This document shows, piece after piece, positions 1 to 10,384 of a stretch of 64,000 nucleotides of DNA (its first letter is position 1; each line of letters begins with the position of its first letter). The stretch comes from Leishmania donovani (taxonomy: Eukaryota; Euglenozoa; Kinetoplastea; Trypanosomatida; Trypanosomatidae). Position numbers and translations under genes: made by a program. The notes under the pieces were generated by a model, which was given only the letters and a program-made list of their open reading frames with translations, did no database searches and was not told the DNA's origin. Where the stretch lies: NCBI RefSeq assembly GCF_000227135.1, contig NC_018243.1, positions 393,372 through 457,371 on the forward strand, given 5' to 3'.

Positions 1-1
1 T

Positions 2-1597
2 GCGATCACGGACCTGTTCAACGAGTACGGCGGCACGATTGTGCGGACGGAGAGGGGCATCATTGCGGCCGGCGCTGTCGCAGATAGAAGCGCTTCCTGG
101 GCAAAGGGCGTGCTGCACACGCAGCAGTTCAACATCATGGAGCTGGACGTGCTGCGCGAGGACTACCTGCCGGAGGCCCTAGTCGCCATGTGGGACAGTC
201 TGAAGCGAGTAAACAGGAGCGCTGGTGCCGCTGCCGTGACTGCTATTTCCGTACCACCCCTTGACGAGGCGGTCGATGTCGCGCATCAATACGAACCGGA
301 CCCGCTGCCCGGCAAGTCGCTCATACCACGCCGCCCGCGCCGATACACCACCCACGCGCCGTTCGTGTACTGCACGAATATGTTCCGCTTCTTCGAGACC
401 CGCTACGAGCGCGAGTTTGCCGCGACAGCGCTTCGCCACCGCAGTCGCAAGGCGCGCGACCTCTTCATCCCGTTTGTGTACAACGCCTTCATCATGGCGC
501 GGCCGTGGCAGGCGTCGCCGAAGTTCCTGCCGTACCTGCTGGAGCTGCACCGGAGCCGACGACAGGGGCGGGCGGACGCGATGCCGCCGACGGAGATCGT
601 GCTGGACAACGTCGACGGCTGCGGCCCCGCATCGCTGCTCAGCGGCGCGACTGAGTCTGATTGCGTGTTTGCCAAGTTCCTGAACGACTTAACGCTGAAC
701 GAGGCGGTGGTGAAGCGCGTGCGGCAGGTGAACCCGCTGTACTTCAACATCAACGCCGGGTTCAGCAGCGCGGAGGCTGCGGACCAGCTGCGCCGCTTCC
801 TGCACGGCAAGTTTCCGACTCCGGTGTACCTGGAGGTGGGCGGAGCCCCGCCCCCCGGCGAGGGCCTCGTAGACGGCGCGGGGGAGGTGGTGGGCGGCAG
901 GACGAGGGCTGCCGGGGCCGCCGCGGCTGCTGAGGAGGAAGCGCTGTCGAGGCTGTTTGGCGACCTGATGGCGCTGCCGGTGGTGGGCGTTGTGTCGTAC
1001 GAGGAGGGCGTGTGCCCGCTTGTGCGGAGCCTTGCGCTTGCGTTCGCGGGGCACCACCGTGGCGGCGTGCGTGTGAGCGTGGAGCAGCACGGCGGCGCGG
1101 CGCTGCGTGAGGCGCGCGCTGCGCTTGGGCACCGCGTGGTGAGCGCGATGCCTGCGCCTGCGTGCGCGTACAAGGAGCAGGTGAGCGTGGACCCCGCGGC
1201 ACGGGGTGAGAGCGTTGCCGAGATTGCCCGGCGCGCCATGGGTGAAATGCGGGGCGGCGTGGAGCTGCCGTCGACGTGCGGCGCCGGCGGCGCTGGGCTG
1301 CGCGTGCGCGGGTTCGTGGTGGACGCGCGGACGCGCGGGGCGCCTGTGCGGAGCGCTGCTGCGCTGCGGGACGCGCTTGCGGTGCCTGCGCAGACGCTGT
1401 CGCTGGAGGACTTCCGCGCCGTTGCTGTTGGGCCGTCGGAGGGCGACGTGGTGCTGGTTGTGTCGCGCGAGGACGCGGAGGCGAAGGCGGTGCACTGGGT
1501 GAATGGGGCGTCGGAGAGTGACCTGCTTGTGACGTACCCGCTGCCGGTGGAGGCGTACGAGGACATGGGCGCGGAGGTGCGGTGGTCGGTGCCGTAG
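2..1597 (+). CDS. Stealth-family sugar-phosphate transferase, copy 1 (5' part outside window)
   Basis: The reading frame is open from the left edge, so the N terminus, CR1 and most of CR2 lie outside. Visible parts, in order: the tail of CR2 (AITDLFNEYGGTIVRTE at nt 2-52), CR3 (THAPFVYCTNMFRFF through IPFVYNAFIMARPWQASP, nt 350-525), CR4 (DNVDGCGPASLL and LYFNINAGFSSAEAADQLR with FPTPVYLE, nt 604-834), then a C-terminal domain of about 250 residues that is shared with the neighbouring copies and that I do not recognise elsewhere. Known for the family: Stealth proteins, including bacterial capsule enzymes and animal GlcNAc-1-phosphotransferase alpha/beta, transfer hexose-1-phosphate. A role in Leishmania phosphoglycan synthesis is inference. 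The last roughly 850 nt are almost identical to the next full copy. The stop is TAG at 1595-1597. The next 42 nt match the 3' flank of the copy at 5940-8968. Confidence 0.85.
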   Translation, partial: AITDLFNEYGGTIVRTERGIIAAGAVADRSASWAKGVLHTQQFNIMELDVLREDYLPEALVAMWDSLKRVNRSAGAAAVTAISVPPLDEAVDVAHQYEPDPLPGKSLIPRRPRRYTTHAPFVYCTNMFRFFETRYEREFAATALRHRSRKARDLFIPFVYNAFIMARPWQASPKFLPYLLELHRSRRQGRADAMPPTEIVLDNVDGCGPASLLSGATESDCVFAKFLNDLTLNEAVVKRVRQVNPLYFNINAGFSSAEAADQLRRFLHGKFPTPVYLEVGGAPPPGEGLVDGAGEVVGGRTRAAGAAAAAEEEALSRLFGDLMALPVVGVVSYEEGVCPLVRSLALAFAGHHRGGVRVSVEQHGGAALREARAALGHRVVSAMPAPACAYKEQVSVDPAARGESVAEIARRAMGEMRGGVELPSTCGAGGAGLRVRGFVVDARTRGAPVRSAAALRDALAVPAQTLSLEDFRAVAVGPSEGDVVLVVSREDAEAKAVHWVNGASESDLLVTYPLPVEAYEDMGAEVRWSVP

Positions 1598-1639
1598 TGG
1601 TCTCTGTGGCGGTGAGCGCTGCAAATCGTGAGCGAAGAC

Positions 1640-1738
1640 NNNNNNNNNNNNNNNNNNNNNNNNNNNNNNNNNNNNNNNNNNNNNNNNNNNNNNNNNNNNN
1701 NNNNNNNNNNNNNNNNNNNNNNNNNNNNNNNNNNNNNN
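1640..1738. other. Assembly gap (99 N) inside the Stealth array
   Basis: This is a run of 99 N. The sequence to its right (1739-2112) repeats 1224-1597, so the gap sits inside a tandem array and its true size is unknown. One or more array units may be missing here. Confidence 0.95.
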
Positions 1739-2112
1739 TTGCCCGGCGCGCCATGGGTGAAATGCGGGGCGGCGTGGAGCTGCCGTCGACGTGCGGCGCC
1801 GGCGGCGCTGGGCTGCGCGTGCGCGGGTTCGTGGTGGACGCGCGGACGCGCGGGGCGCCTGTGCGGAGCGCTGCTGCGCTGCGGGACGCGCTTGCGGTGC
1901 CTGCGCAGACGCTGTCGCTGGAGGACTTCCGCGCCGTTGCTGTTGGGCCGTCGGAGGGCGACGTGGTGCTGGTTGTGTCGCGCGAGGACGCGGAGGCGAA
2001 GGCGGTGCACTGGGTGAATGGGGCGTCGGAGAGTGACCTGCTTGTGACGTACCCGCTGCCGGTGGAGGCGTACGAGGACATGGGCGCGGAGGTGCGGTGG
2101 TCGGTGCCGTAG
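1739..2112 (+). CDS. 3' fragment of another Stealth copy (5' part lost in gap)
   Basis: 374 nt that read the same as 1224-1597 and encode the last 123 residues of the Stealth C-terminal domain (ARRAMGEMRGGVELPSTC to EVRWSVP), ending in TAG at 2110-2112. The 3' flank (2113 on) differs from that of the copy at 2-1597, which argues for a separate gene copy rather than a simple duplicated contig end. Its 5' part is hidden by, or missing in, the gap. It could be an intact gene, a pseudogene tail or an assembly artefact. Confidence 0.7.
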
Positions 2113-3383
2113 ACGATGATAGAAGTGCCTATGTGAGTGACTGACGCCTCTAAGAGGGCTCGGCAGGGGCATGGTCGAATGAGGTCACGAGCACGGTAAC
2201 AGTTGTATAGGCTGTAGAGGGAAGGGGCCACGGGGGCTGCTTCTGCGCTTGTGTTGGGCTTCGCTCACTCTTCAGCTGTTGTGCCGGCGGCGAGGTTCTT
2301 GTTGTTTGTTACCTCGTGGTTTGGGAGATGTTTCGAAGCGCGTGCTGTGATTGCTGAGGTGGGGAGTGAGGTTGCGTTTTCAGTGTGTCCTGCGAGGGCA
2401 CCAGAAGGTGGAGAGGATGTCGACACAGCAGCTTACCGTGTCCCTATCGAATGCTGCTGATGACGGCTTCTGGGCCGTTGATGGACTGGGCGTGTCTGCT
2501 CTGTGCTTGGCCATGGCGGATTCCGTTGTGAGTATGGGTGTTGTGCTTGTGCGTTTATGTCTCTGTGGGGCTCTTATCCACTCCTGCCTAGTGATTTGTG
2601 GATCGGATAGCGGCGCGCCATTATTAGTAGCGGTCGTTTTTTCTTTGTTTTACGGCAGATGGTGCGGCTCTATGATCGCAGCAGTCGTGCACCCCGCTAT
2701 CGTTCTCTCCCTCCTCTCTTTTTCTTTCTCTGTGTGCCTGTGCTTGTGTGCCTCTGTCCGTCCGTCTTTCTCTGCTCACGAGGAAGTGCATTCGGTTGTT
2801 GCGACTTCGTATCCACGTCACCTCCGAGGAAGGGGCGAGGAAGGAGAAGGGCTTCGCTTGCGTGGATCTGTGATGCTCATAGGCCAGCTGCTCTTGTGGC
2901 CAGTGTGGTGAAGTTGTCAGCGACAGTGACGTGGTGATGACCACAGTCACGCGACTACCGTACATGCATCATGTGCTAAACGTGTCCGTAGAGGGAGAGG
3001 GATGACCATGTGCAGGTCGTTCTGTGCCCCTCTTTCCTCATCGCTTCTCTTTTATCGGCTTCGGAGACGCTGATGACGCCGGCAGCCTCACCCTGGCATC
3101 AAGGTCAAGGACCCACTCTTTGCGATGAAGCGAAGGTTCTGCAGCCTGCCCTCGGGTGCCCGTTGCGAACTCGCGGTGTCGGCAGAGCGGACTGAGTGGG
3201 CGCTGTGTGGAGGAGACTGCCGGTCAAGCTGGTGCTTGCAACCCTTGACTGCGCATCGTGTCGGTGAGTCCACAGAAGACCAGGAAAAGCGAGCGACGCA
3301 TGGCATACATGCATGGTGCGCAGAGGGTCTCCAGAGGGTCCCTGGCCTGAGGCTGGCCAAGCTCCTCCTCCCTGAGCTCATCC

Positions 3384-3696
3384 GGCACGCGCCTGAACCA
3401 CACCTTGCTGCCTACACCACAAAAGCTCACCGCTTCCGCCCCTTGAGCACGGCTCTGAGCGCGGCGCGCTTGGATCAAGGCATGCAGCCCACCGGAGTGT
3501 CCGTCTGGCGCCGACCGCGCCGCACGTATGGGAAGAAGGAACGAGGAAGGACAAGAGGAGCCCGTACCACGCATGGCCCGATTCGACGGCAGACGGTTCG
3601 TCCTAGACGGCCAGGGTGTATCCGTGGTGCCGCAGCGGTAGGCGATCTGCGGCTGTGTGTGCATCTGCTTGCGGGCGTGCCCGTGGGAGAGTGGAC
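3384..3696 (+). repeat. Dispersed 313-bp repeat, left copy
   Basis: This block reappears inverted and almost base for base at 49520-49832, 46 kb away. The match runs from GGCACGCGCCTGAACC to GGGAGAGTGGAC and stops abruptly on both sides. It has no convincing coding capacity in either copy. Size and setting suit a degenerate retroposon fragment of the SIDER kind, but no signature or A-tail is visible, so the class is unproven. Confidence 0.85.
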
Positions 3697-5624
3697 TCGC
3701 TGAGGAGCGCATCGGCTCTTCCCCTCTTCCCTTCCTTCTCTCGGAGCCTCCTGCCCCACGTGGCTTGCCTGCCGCCGATGCCGGCCTTGACCCCCTTTAA
3801 GGGATTGTGCCATATGCCAGTCCGTACCTTGCTTGTTTTTTGTCTTTCCCGATATCGTACCCCTTCCCGATGCGCCGTTCCAACCGCGCATCGGGGCAGC
3901 GCCGCTCTCTCTCTCTTTACGTACATATATATGTAATGCTTTCTGTTGAGCGCGCGTAGACAGAGACGCTGTCGTGCTTGTCTCCTCGCTTCGTTGGCAG
4001 TGCCGCTTTCCTTCCGCGCTCCTGTCACGGACAAACACCTGCTGTGACGACGTGTGCAGCCCGACGCAGCAGAGCGATGTTCCCTCAGCGATCGCGACGC
4101 GCCTCTCTCCGGCTTCGTGAAACCGGCTCTCTTCTCCGCTGCTTCGCTTGCTTCGTTCGTCTCTGTCCCTTTGCTGCGCCGCACACCGGAACACAGAGGG
4201 CTAAGCGCGCTGAGACGGCCCCTCCAGCGCCCTCAAGCCTCCACCCGTGCGCACGCGGATCTTGCACTTTTACTTGCCAGCGCGTGCCTTTATGTCGACA
4301 TGGATGCTTACGTTAGCATATTAAGCGTTAGCGGCATGTTGGTCTTCCTTGTTCCTATGCTCCCGGGTGACGGGCGCCTTAGTCGACTCATCCCCCAATC
4401 CCCCTCTGAGCTCTCGTTTTGGGCGTGCGTGTGCTGGTCCTTTCTCTTCCCTCTAAGCGTGTCTTCTTCCGTCTGCGCATGGCTGGCTGTTTGTCTGTCG
4501 GCTTCAGCGTCTCTTGGTGTGCTAGGTGCCTGCCCAGCATGGCGCAGCAGAGGGCGGCGTTATGATCGAATATTTTGTGCGCGGGCGCAGCCTCTACGAG
4601 GTTTTGGCGTGTTTGTGCGGTTGTGATCCTCTCTCTCTGTGCCGTGCCTCGCTGACCCTTCACCCATTTCTTTGACCAAGAACGTGCACCCGCACAGTCT
4701 TCCGGCTCCTCTCTCAGCTTGCTTTCTCGTTGGGTCTCGCACTCGTATACGAGTGCCTTCCTCATCGCGTCTCCTCCTCTTTCCACGGCTTGCTCGCCGT
4801 CTTCGTCTGTCTTTCGGTGGTGTTCCTCCGAAAGCCTTACAGGTGGGCAGCATGGCTGCCCCTGTGAGGTCCCACTGTGTTCAGCGAGAGCTGGCAGAGA
4901 AGACGGATCGAGTCGGAAGTGGACCGCGGCAGGGTTCCGTCGCGTCGGGGTGGGGCCAGGGGCGAGGCCTCGCGTTTATGAGGGCACTGCATTGAAAGGC
5001 AATGCGCGGCATGCTGTCGACCCCCTCAAATTCTTCGTCGTTGGGCTGCACCTCCCGCCACCGCGAATCGATCGAACGCCCCGCACGGCTCGTCGGTCAC
5101 CGCACTCTCGTAGAGGGAGGGAATAGGAGTGTTTGCGCGAGCTTTATCTGATGATGCGCCCACAAGCCGCGAAGGCGGGACGCTTCTGTGCGGGGGTGCG
5201 GCGTGTCATTCGACCACCGATGTGGTTCGCGCCGGTTGTTCGTGGGCTCGGGGGAACGGTAAGGACAGCGTGGCACAACACAGAGGTCCTTTTTCTGGAG
5301 CCATCCGTTGCCTCCCTCCATGGGCCACGGGTCCTGGGCCCCTCGCAGGGGAGTGCGCGCCCGACCGCTCATAGTTGTGTAGGGACATCCTGCAGGAAGT
5401 TATGCAAAGGTGCGATGCGTCGCAACCACCGCGTTGCGCCAGCAAGCGAATCAGCGGCTCACCCCATCTTCTCTTTTTCTCTCGGCCCCTTCTCTTCTTC
5501 CACTGTCCACCACACAGCTGAGGAACGACTCGTACTTGCCGTGCATCTCTGCGCCCACACACCCGCCGTCTTCCTTTTTAGTTTTGTTTTCATCTGTCTT
5601 GTGTCTCGCCTTTTGCGCGCAGTC

Positions 5625-5720
5625 TCCTCCCCTCCTCCCCTCCTCCCCTCCTCCCATCCTCCCATCCTCCCCTCCTCCCATCCTCCCATCCTCCCATCCT
5701 CCCATCCTCCCATCCTCCCC
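5625..5720. repeat. Pyrimidine minisatellite (CCTCCCATCCTCC-type)
   Basis: About 95 bp built only of C and T with A every few bases: interspersed 5-nt CCTCC and 10-nt CCATCCTCCC units. It lies about 220 nt upstream of the second Stealth ORF, in what should be its 5' flank, and may add to the splice-acceptor polypyrimidine context or simply be a microsatellite. Confidence 0.85.
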
Positions 5721-5939
5721 TCCGGCCAAGTGCCGCTTTCTATCTCACCCCATCATTGTCTCTAGCGCCCCTGCCCGCCATCTCCATTTTTGATTTGCAC
5801 CTCATTTTTTTTTTCGGTTTCGCAAGGCGAGACCCGCACATATCCAGCGAAAGGGGCCAGTCTCTGCTCAGCTGCATAACGCCTTGGCCACTTCCCATGC
5901 AGGCATGTCAGAGGCGCCGCCCTCTCACCTTCTCCCAGG

Positions 5940-8900
5940 ATGATGTTCTGTCTGAAAAAGGATGTGAAGCGGTCGAGCTGCAGGGCGTACGTGTCACTGT
6001 ATGTGCGCTTCGTGGTGCAGATGGGTAGACGGCTTGGGGCGGTGTGCGGCTCCGAGAAGGCCGGTGTCGGCTGCGCCATCCTCGCTGCTATCTGCCTCGT
6101 GGGGCTTGGCTTGCTCTTTCTGGCGGAGCTGGCGCAGATGACTACCGTCGCTCTCGCAGCCCTCCTCTCACTCAGCGCGTCGTCTCCGCCGCGGGGTCGC
6201 CGGGGCAGCGACACCTCCGCCGCCGTCGACTTTTCGGTGCGCAGCTTTGCCTTCCGCGACATGAGCGAGGCAGACCGGCAGAGGGAGCGCGAGCTGCACG
6301 TACGTCTCATTGAGGAGCGGCTCCTGGAGGAGAAGCGCAGGCCGAGGATTGATGCGACGCACGTCATCAAGGGCGAGACGGACCCGAACGCGTTTCGCTT
6401 GACGGGCGCCGCTGGCGACGCAGCAGTGCGACCGGTGGATGCGGTTGTGGATGGCTATTCACTGGTGCGGCAGCCCGGCACCGCACCGCTGCCGCGCATG
6501 CACACCATGTGGCGTATCCACTCCCCGGCGGAGCTTTACGAGCGCTACGATGCGTTGGACGTCATCTACAGCTTCGTCAACGGCAGCGAGGCGAACCATG
6601 AGTATCGAAAGCAACTCCGCTCCAGCTGTGGGCCGCAGATTCTAGCGCTCGAGAAGCAGTACTTCCTGAGCGGCCATACGTCCACGGCGTCGCCTTCGAC
6701 CCCAGAAGCGAGACCAAGGGGTGTTCAACCGTTGCTGGCGCAGCTAGCTTCTCAGTGCCCCCTTTACCATTCGCTTCTCCGTAAGCGCAACGGCGAGCTG
6801 ATGAAGCTCTTTGGCGGCAGCGCGAACACGGTACGAGTCGACGAGCGTGATCGCGAGACGGACGAGCTGCGGCACAGCCTGCGCAGCGTGGAGCAGCACG
6901 TGCGGTGGCACCGCGGCCGCGTGGTGATGGTGTCGCCCGGGCACCACCCGACGTGGGTGGACGGCGCGAAGAACTTCCTTGCTGGGATGTGCGGCGGTGC
7001 GCGCGTGCAGGCGCTGCGGTCGAGCGGGACGCACCTGCGCGTGACGACTGTGCACCAGGACGCCGTGATGCCGTACGGGATGCGGCTGACGGTGGACTCG
7101 CACGTGATCGAGCAGCACCTGTGGCGCGTGCGCAACATGACACCCGTGCACGTGTACATGAACGACGACTANNNNNNNNAGGGCCAAGTGTGGCGGAGGG
7201 ACGTAGAGGGGATGTCTCCGCCTCGTGGGTCGAGGGTGTGGCGAACACGGAGCTTTTTAACATCTACCACCTGGAGCATTTACACGAGGACTTCCTTCCT
7301 CGGCCGCTGCTGGACAGCTGGAGAAGGTTGCTCAAGCGGAGCGGACATGAGACGCAGTCTGCCAGCAACGGGCTGATGTCCTTCCTGAAATGGAAGCTAA
7401 GCGAGATGTTGGCGCCAGCACGACGTCGCGGCGTGGGCACGACGGATGGCGGCGCCGACGACGCCGCTGCGCGTGCGGAATTCGAGCAAGAGGCTCGCTA
7501 CATCCTCGGCTTCTCTGACTTGCTTAGTGCTGCGAACACGTCCTCATACTGGGAGGCTGCCTTGTCAAATCCAACCACGCCAACGTCGCTGCCGTCGGGA
7601 CGCCACAGAGGTGTTCAGAAGCACTACTACGCCACCCACGCGCCGTTCGTGTACTGCACGAACATGTTCCGGCACTGGTCCGTGCGGTTCCGCGACGAGT
7701 TTGCCGACCTCCAGCTGCATCATCGAGAGCGCCGCGCCCGGGACCTGTTTGTACCCTTCCTCTACAACGCCTTCATCATGGCGCGGCCGTGGCAGGCGTC
7801 GCCGAAGTTCCTGCCGTACCTGCTGGAGCTGAAGGAGGCCATGGAGGCCGCCGCAGCTGACGCGAAGGCGATGCTGGCGCACCTGCGACAGACGGAGACG
7901 GTCTCCCTCATGGATGCACTGAGGGAGGAGTTCCAGAAGCACCTGGCGAAATATGTGCCGATGGTTTCCATCTTCCTTGACAACGACGACGGCTGCGCGC
8001 CAGCAACACTGTACCGTAATCCGGCGGCTGAGGTGATGTACATGCGAGCAACAAACAACATCGAGGAAAACAAGCGAGCCATGGATGACGTGGCGCGGCA
8101 GGATCCGCTGTACTTCAACATCAACGCCGGGTTCAGCAGCGCGGAGGCTGCGGACCAGCTGCGCCGCTTCCTGCACGGCAAGTTTCCGACTCCGGTGTAC
8201 CTGGAGGTGGGCGGAGCCCCGCCCCCCGGCGAGGGCCTCGTAGACGGCGCGGGGGAGTTGGTGGGCGGCAGGACGAGGGCTGCCGGGGCCGCCGCGGCTG
8301 CTGAGGAGGAAGCGCTGTCGAGGCTGTTTGGCGACCTGATGGCGCTGCCGGTGGTGGGCGTTGTGTCGTACGAGGAGGGCGTGTGCCCGCTTGTGCGGAG
8401 CCTTGCGCTTGCGTTCGCGGGGCACCACCGTGGCGGCGTGCGTGTGAGCGTGGAGCAGCACGGCGGCGCGGCGCTGCGTGAGGCGCGCGCTGCGCTTGGG
8501 CACCGCGTGGTGAGCGCGATGCCTGCGCCTGCGTGCGCGTACAAGGAGCAGGTGAGCGTGGACCCNNNNNNNNNNNNNNNNNNNNNNNNNNNNNNNNNNN
8601 NNNNNNNNNNNNNNNNNNNNNNNNNNNNNNNNNNNNNNNNNNNNNNNNNNNNNNNNNNNNNNNNNNNNNNNNNNNNNNNNNNNNNNNNNNNNNNCGCGCG
8701 GACGCGCGGGGCGCCTGTGCGGAGCGCTGCTGCGCTGCGGGACGCGCTTGCGGTGCCTGCGCAGACGCTGTCGCTGGAGGACTTCCGCGCCGTTGCTGTT
8801 GGGCCGTCGGAGGGCGACGTGGTGCTGGTTGTGTCGCGCGAGGACGCGGAGGCGAAGGCGGTGCACTGGGTGAATGGGGCGTCGGAGAGTGACCTGCTTG

Positions 8901-8968
8901 TGACGTACCCGCTGCCGGTGGAGGCGTACGAGGACATGGGCGCGGAGGTGCGGTGGTCGGTGCCGTAG
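5940..8968 (+). CDS. Stealth-family sugar-phosphate transferase, copy 2 (interrupted by two gaps)
   Basis: Starts at the first of two tandem ATGs (5940), 114 nt after a T-rich tract and AG. An N-terminal hydrophobic segment (CAILAAICLVGLGLLFLA, about residues 44-61) predicts a type II membrane protein, typical of Golgi glycosyl enzymes. CR1 is DVIYSFVNGSEANHEYR (nt 6559-6609). CR2 runs from ETDELRHSLRSVEQHV to VYMNDD (nt 6855-7169). CR3 is THAPFVYCTNMF...YNAFIMARPW (about 7630-7790). CR4 is DNDDGCAP...LYFNINAGFSS...YLE (7980-8205). At 7172-7179 eight N replace an estimated 72-76 nt (copies 1 and 3 supply the comparison), so the frame changes there: nt 5940-7171 read in one frame and 7181-8968 in another. 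This is an assembly fault, not proof of a frameshift. The second gap (8566-8694) keeps the frame. Intact length should be a little over 1,000 residues. TAG stop at 8966-8968. Confidence 0.85.
7172..7179. other. 8-N gap that hides part of CR2
   Basis: The sequence jumps from VYMNDD to GPSVAEGRR. The other copies have YFVNRDVAITDLFNEYGG-TIVRTE in between, so about 24-25 codons are missing and 8 N is not the real distance. Confidence 0.85.
8566..8694. other. 129-N gap in the C-terminal domain of Stealth copy 2
   Basis: 129 N is a multiple of three. The flanks align with copy 1 at 1193/1194 and 1323, which is also a distance of about 129 nt, so this gap seems correctly sized and frame-preserving. 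Confidence 0.9.
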
Positions 8969-10384
8969 TGGTCTCTGTGGCGGTGAGCGCTGCAAATCGT
9001 GAGCGAAGACGAGAGGTTCGACGAAAATTATCTGCGCTTGCGTGTAGTTGCCTCTGTCTTTGTACGATCGTTGTCTGGAGTTGCAGCCGGATACGGAGTT
9101 CGTGGTTTCGGTTTTGGTGGCCGCACCTCTCTTACGGAAAGGCTCATGTGTCCGTTTCCGGATCGTCGAGGTGGCGAAACAGAGGCAAGTCAGGAGCTAG
9201 TGTACGAGCACAACGAGCACTAACCGAACAGGCGTGCCTCGTGAAGCAGCAGCGACGGGTTTTGGTGTGGTGGCGGCGCGTTTTGTTTTTTGTTTCTCTT
9301 GAATCTGTGCTACTCGGTACGTGGGGAGCCGGTACGCCTGTCTTTGTCATGTCGCGTGTTCGCCTGCTTGGAGATGATGTGGGCGGGTGTGGGCTGGGTG
9401 GTGATAGTCATTGTGGTGGACAGCAGTTGCGTGCGCGGGCCGAGGCGCAACCTCTCTTCTGGCACCGTTCTCCTTTCTTGTGTAGCATAGCGGCTTCATC
9501 CTGCGTTGCTCAGAGTGGCTCATGGCACGGCTTGCCCCTCCACCTTCCCCCCTCTGCAGCCCAGCGTCCCAAGGGAAATGGGCACGTCTTCTTGCTCTCC
9601 TTCTGACGCGGACGACAGCGGAGGAAGGTGTGTGTGCGTGTGGAGGGCGTGGTGGGTGCGCTGGGCAAGTGCTTCAGTAGATTGACGCGGACATCATCTT
9701 CACTGCCTCCGATGTTTCTCCCTCGACGTGCATGCCTCGGGAGGGACGAGAGCACGGGTGGACCTGCTGCTGAGCGCACTTGCAGATGTCTTGCTCGTGC
9801 TCGTTGACGCATCGTATCTCTCTGCGCACGCACTCTCGCCCGCGTGCCTCACTCCTTCCTCGCTCTTCTCTCCACCCTCTGCGCGTGCGCGCCGTTCCTC
9901 GCTTGCCACTCGTGTATGTATGTCGCGGTGTTTTCGTGCGCCTGCTGGCCAATAGGCAGCTGCTCGCGCGCTTTTCCAGCGGGCATCGCTGAGGACGAGG
10001 GCGCACTACCATTGCCAGATGATGTAAGTGGGAATCTGCGCTCGCACTTTTTTCTCTCCTCCTCATCACACCGCATAGAGGCTCGCGGATCGGAGTTGGG
10101 GCGCCCAGGAAGAGGGAGCTTGCATACGGCTGTCGCGTGCGCTTGCCTGCTCCTTCTCTCTGCTCCTCAGCTTCGTGGTAAATGCGGATTGGATGTGGCG
10201 GTTTCGACCGATAGGTTTAGCGAGCTTGTGCGTGCCTCTCTTCCATGAAGCTCTCTCTGTCTGGTCAACACTCCCCACCCCGCACCTGCACACACACCTG
10301 CTCACGCACACACTCGCACCCGCTCATTTCCTTTCTTCACCCTTCTCCTTCGAGCACATCGTAATCTGCTGTGGCGCACACGCG
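8969..10384. other. Intergenic region between Stealth copies 2 and 3
   Basis: No gene seen. The first 42 nt are the same as 1598-1639. The right end holds a CA/CT-rich stretch and a polypyrimidine tract (10325-10350) followed by AG at 10353-10354, 31 nt before the next ATG, a convincing trans-splice acceptor. Confidence 0.7.

Larger units (their letters stand above)
2113..5939. other. Intergenic region without a supported gene
   Basis: The open frames here are short, run on both strands and lack coherent composition, so none is called. The stretch holds the 3' flank of the array fragment, pyrimidine-rich blocks (about 2695-2770, 3715-3750), the left copy of a 313-bp dispersed repeat (3384-3696), a pyrimidine minisatellite (5625-5720), and the likely splice-acceptor tract of the next Stealth gene (T-rich run about 5802-5818, first AG at 5825-5826). 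Confidence 0.7.

Noticed and set aside
403..2172. Long - strand open frame opposite Stealth copy 1
   Set aside because: It is a by-product of GC-rich third positions on the coding strand, is spanned by an N gap and has His/Arg/Pro-rich non-protein composition. The same shadow appears opposite the other copies (for example 7565-8995 and 12582-13796).
3475..4194. 239-codon - strand open frame
   Set aside because: Half of it is the dispersed 313-bp repeat. Composition is Arg/Ser/Thr-rich without hydrophobic core, it lies antisense to the transcription unit, and the frame is not kept in the other repeat copy.
5940..8968. True frameshift pseudogene at Stealth copy 2
   Set aside because: The frame change coincides exactly with an 8-N gap where about 75 nt of conserved sequence is missing, so an assembly error explains it better.
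10175..10384. Longer N terminus for Stealth copy 3 from an upstream GTG
   Set aside because: The stretch is CT/CA-rich 5' flank with a splice-acceptor tract, and nuclear trypanosomatid genes start at ATG; 10385 is the first suitable ATG after the AG.
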